Assembly: GCA_002633025.1 (NCBI GenBank)
Contig: NMRB01000650.1
Location: 179,225-243,224, forward strand
Source: Notospermus geniculatus
Lineage: Eukaryota > Nemertea > Pilidiophora > Heteronemertea > Lineidae
Direction: 5' to 3'
DNA length: 64,000 bases
The notes beneath the pieces are model-generated. The model was not told the DNA's origin and searched no databases. It saw nothing but the letters and a program-made list of their open reading frames with translations. A program made the position numbers and the translations under genes. This document shows positions 63,881 through 64,000 of this stretch, in pieces (position 1 is the stretch's first letter; every line of letters begins with the position of its first letter).

Positions 63881-64000
63881 ATGATGGCGGACAATTTGGA
63901 CGACATGCATGACATGTCAGATGGTTGCGGCCGCGAGGGCGGGAAAGAATATTACATGTATTATGAACATGATGAACAAGATCATGATCATGATGATGAA
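63881..64000 (+). CDS. Start of an unidentified gene, cut by the window end
   Basis: An ATG ATG start opens a frame that stays open for 40 codons to the last base. It begins MMADNLDDMHDMSD and becomes rich in Asp, His, Glu and Tyr (YYMYYEHDEQDHDHDDE). The first 400 bases upstream contain a CCAAT word and several CpGs. I do not recognise the product; His/Asp-rich N-termini occur in metal transporters among others, but that is not evidence of function. It may be only a low-complexity frame. Confidence 0.4.
   Translation, partial: MMADNLDDMHDMSDGCGREGGKEYYMYYEHDEQDHDHDDE

Overview
The window is animal nuclear DNA. Its genes are cut into many small exons with GT/AG splice sites, the introns are packed with short inverted-repeat transposons and tRNA-derived SINEs, and no bacterial gene order is present. 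The abundance of TACATGTA, TAGGCCTA and ACCGGT words, the invertebrate-looking flippase sequence and two nearly identical tandem duplications (possibly unmerged haplotypes) suggest a highly polymorphic marine invertebrate, such as a non-vertebrate deuterostome. The species cannot be fixed from the sequence alone. There is one 46-base gap (43885-43930) and there are single Ns at 16335, 28076, 55337 and 58546.

Left two thirds (about 1560-40710, + strand): one complete gene for an ATP8A-type P4-ATPase, a phosphatidylserine flippase catalytic subunit. I could join 27 common coding exons in frame from 12683 to the stop at 40710. Three different candidate first exons (starts at 1560, 4094 and 6024) all end in the same phase and would give proteins of 1183, 1160 or 1165 residues. 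All P-type ATPase signatures are intact: DGET, PISL, DKTGTLT, TGDKQET, GDGANDV, the membrane lysine of TM5 and the C-terminal GYAFS autoinhibitory motif. The exon just before the GYAFS exon is present twice, at 31801-31886 and 34561-34646, inside a 2.5 kb tandem duplication.

Right third (57435 down to 47894, - strand): one complete seven-exon tetraspanin gene of 277 residues, most like the TSPAN18/TSPAN1/CD9-type branch. It has four membrane segments, a CCG motif, a PxxCC motif and six cysteines in the large loop. It converges on the flippase gene; the 7.2 kb between the two stop codons holds 3'UTR and repeats. Its last intron (6.2 kb) carries a 0.92 kb tandem duplication. A possible non-coding first exon lies near 63412, head-to-head with the start of another + strand gene at 63881 that runs off the window.

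The rest is repeat DNA. It includes a 1.07 kb Mutator-like element with perfect 72-bp terminal inverted repeats and 9-bp target duplications; TA, TTA, TTAA and hAT-like MITEs, several nested in one another; at least five tRNA-related SINE families; a foldback family whose core has expanded into 39-bp and 19-bp minisatellites; and a 146-bp satellite-like unit around the gap. I found no CRISPR array, rRNA, operon or other prokaryotic system, and no clearly undescribed biochemical system. The most interesting points are the alternative 5' exons and the duplicated exon of the flippase, and the nested and expanding repeat elements.
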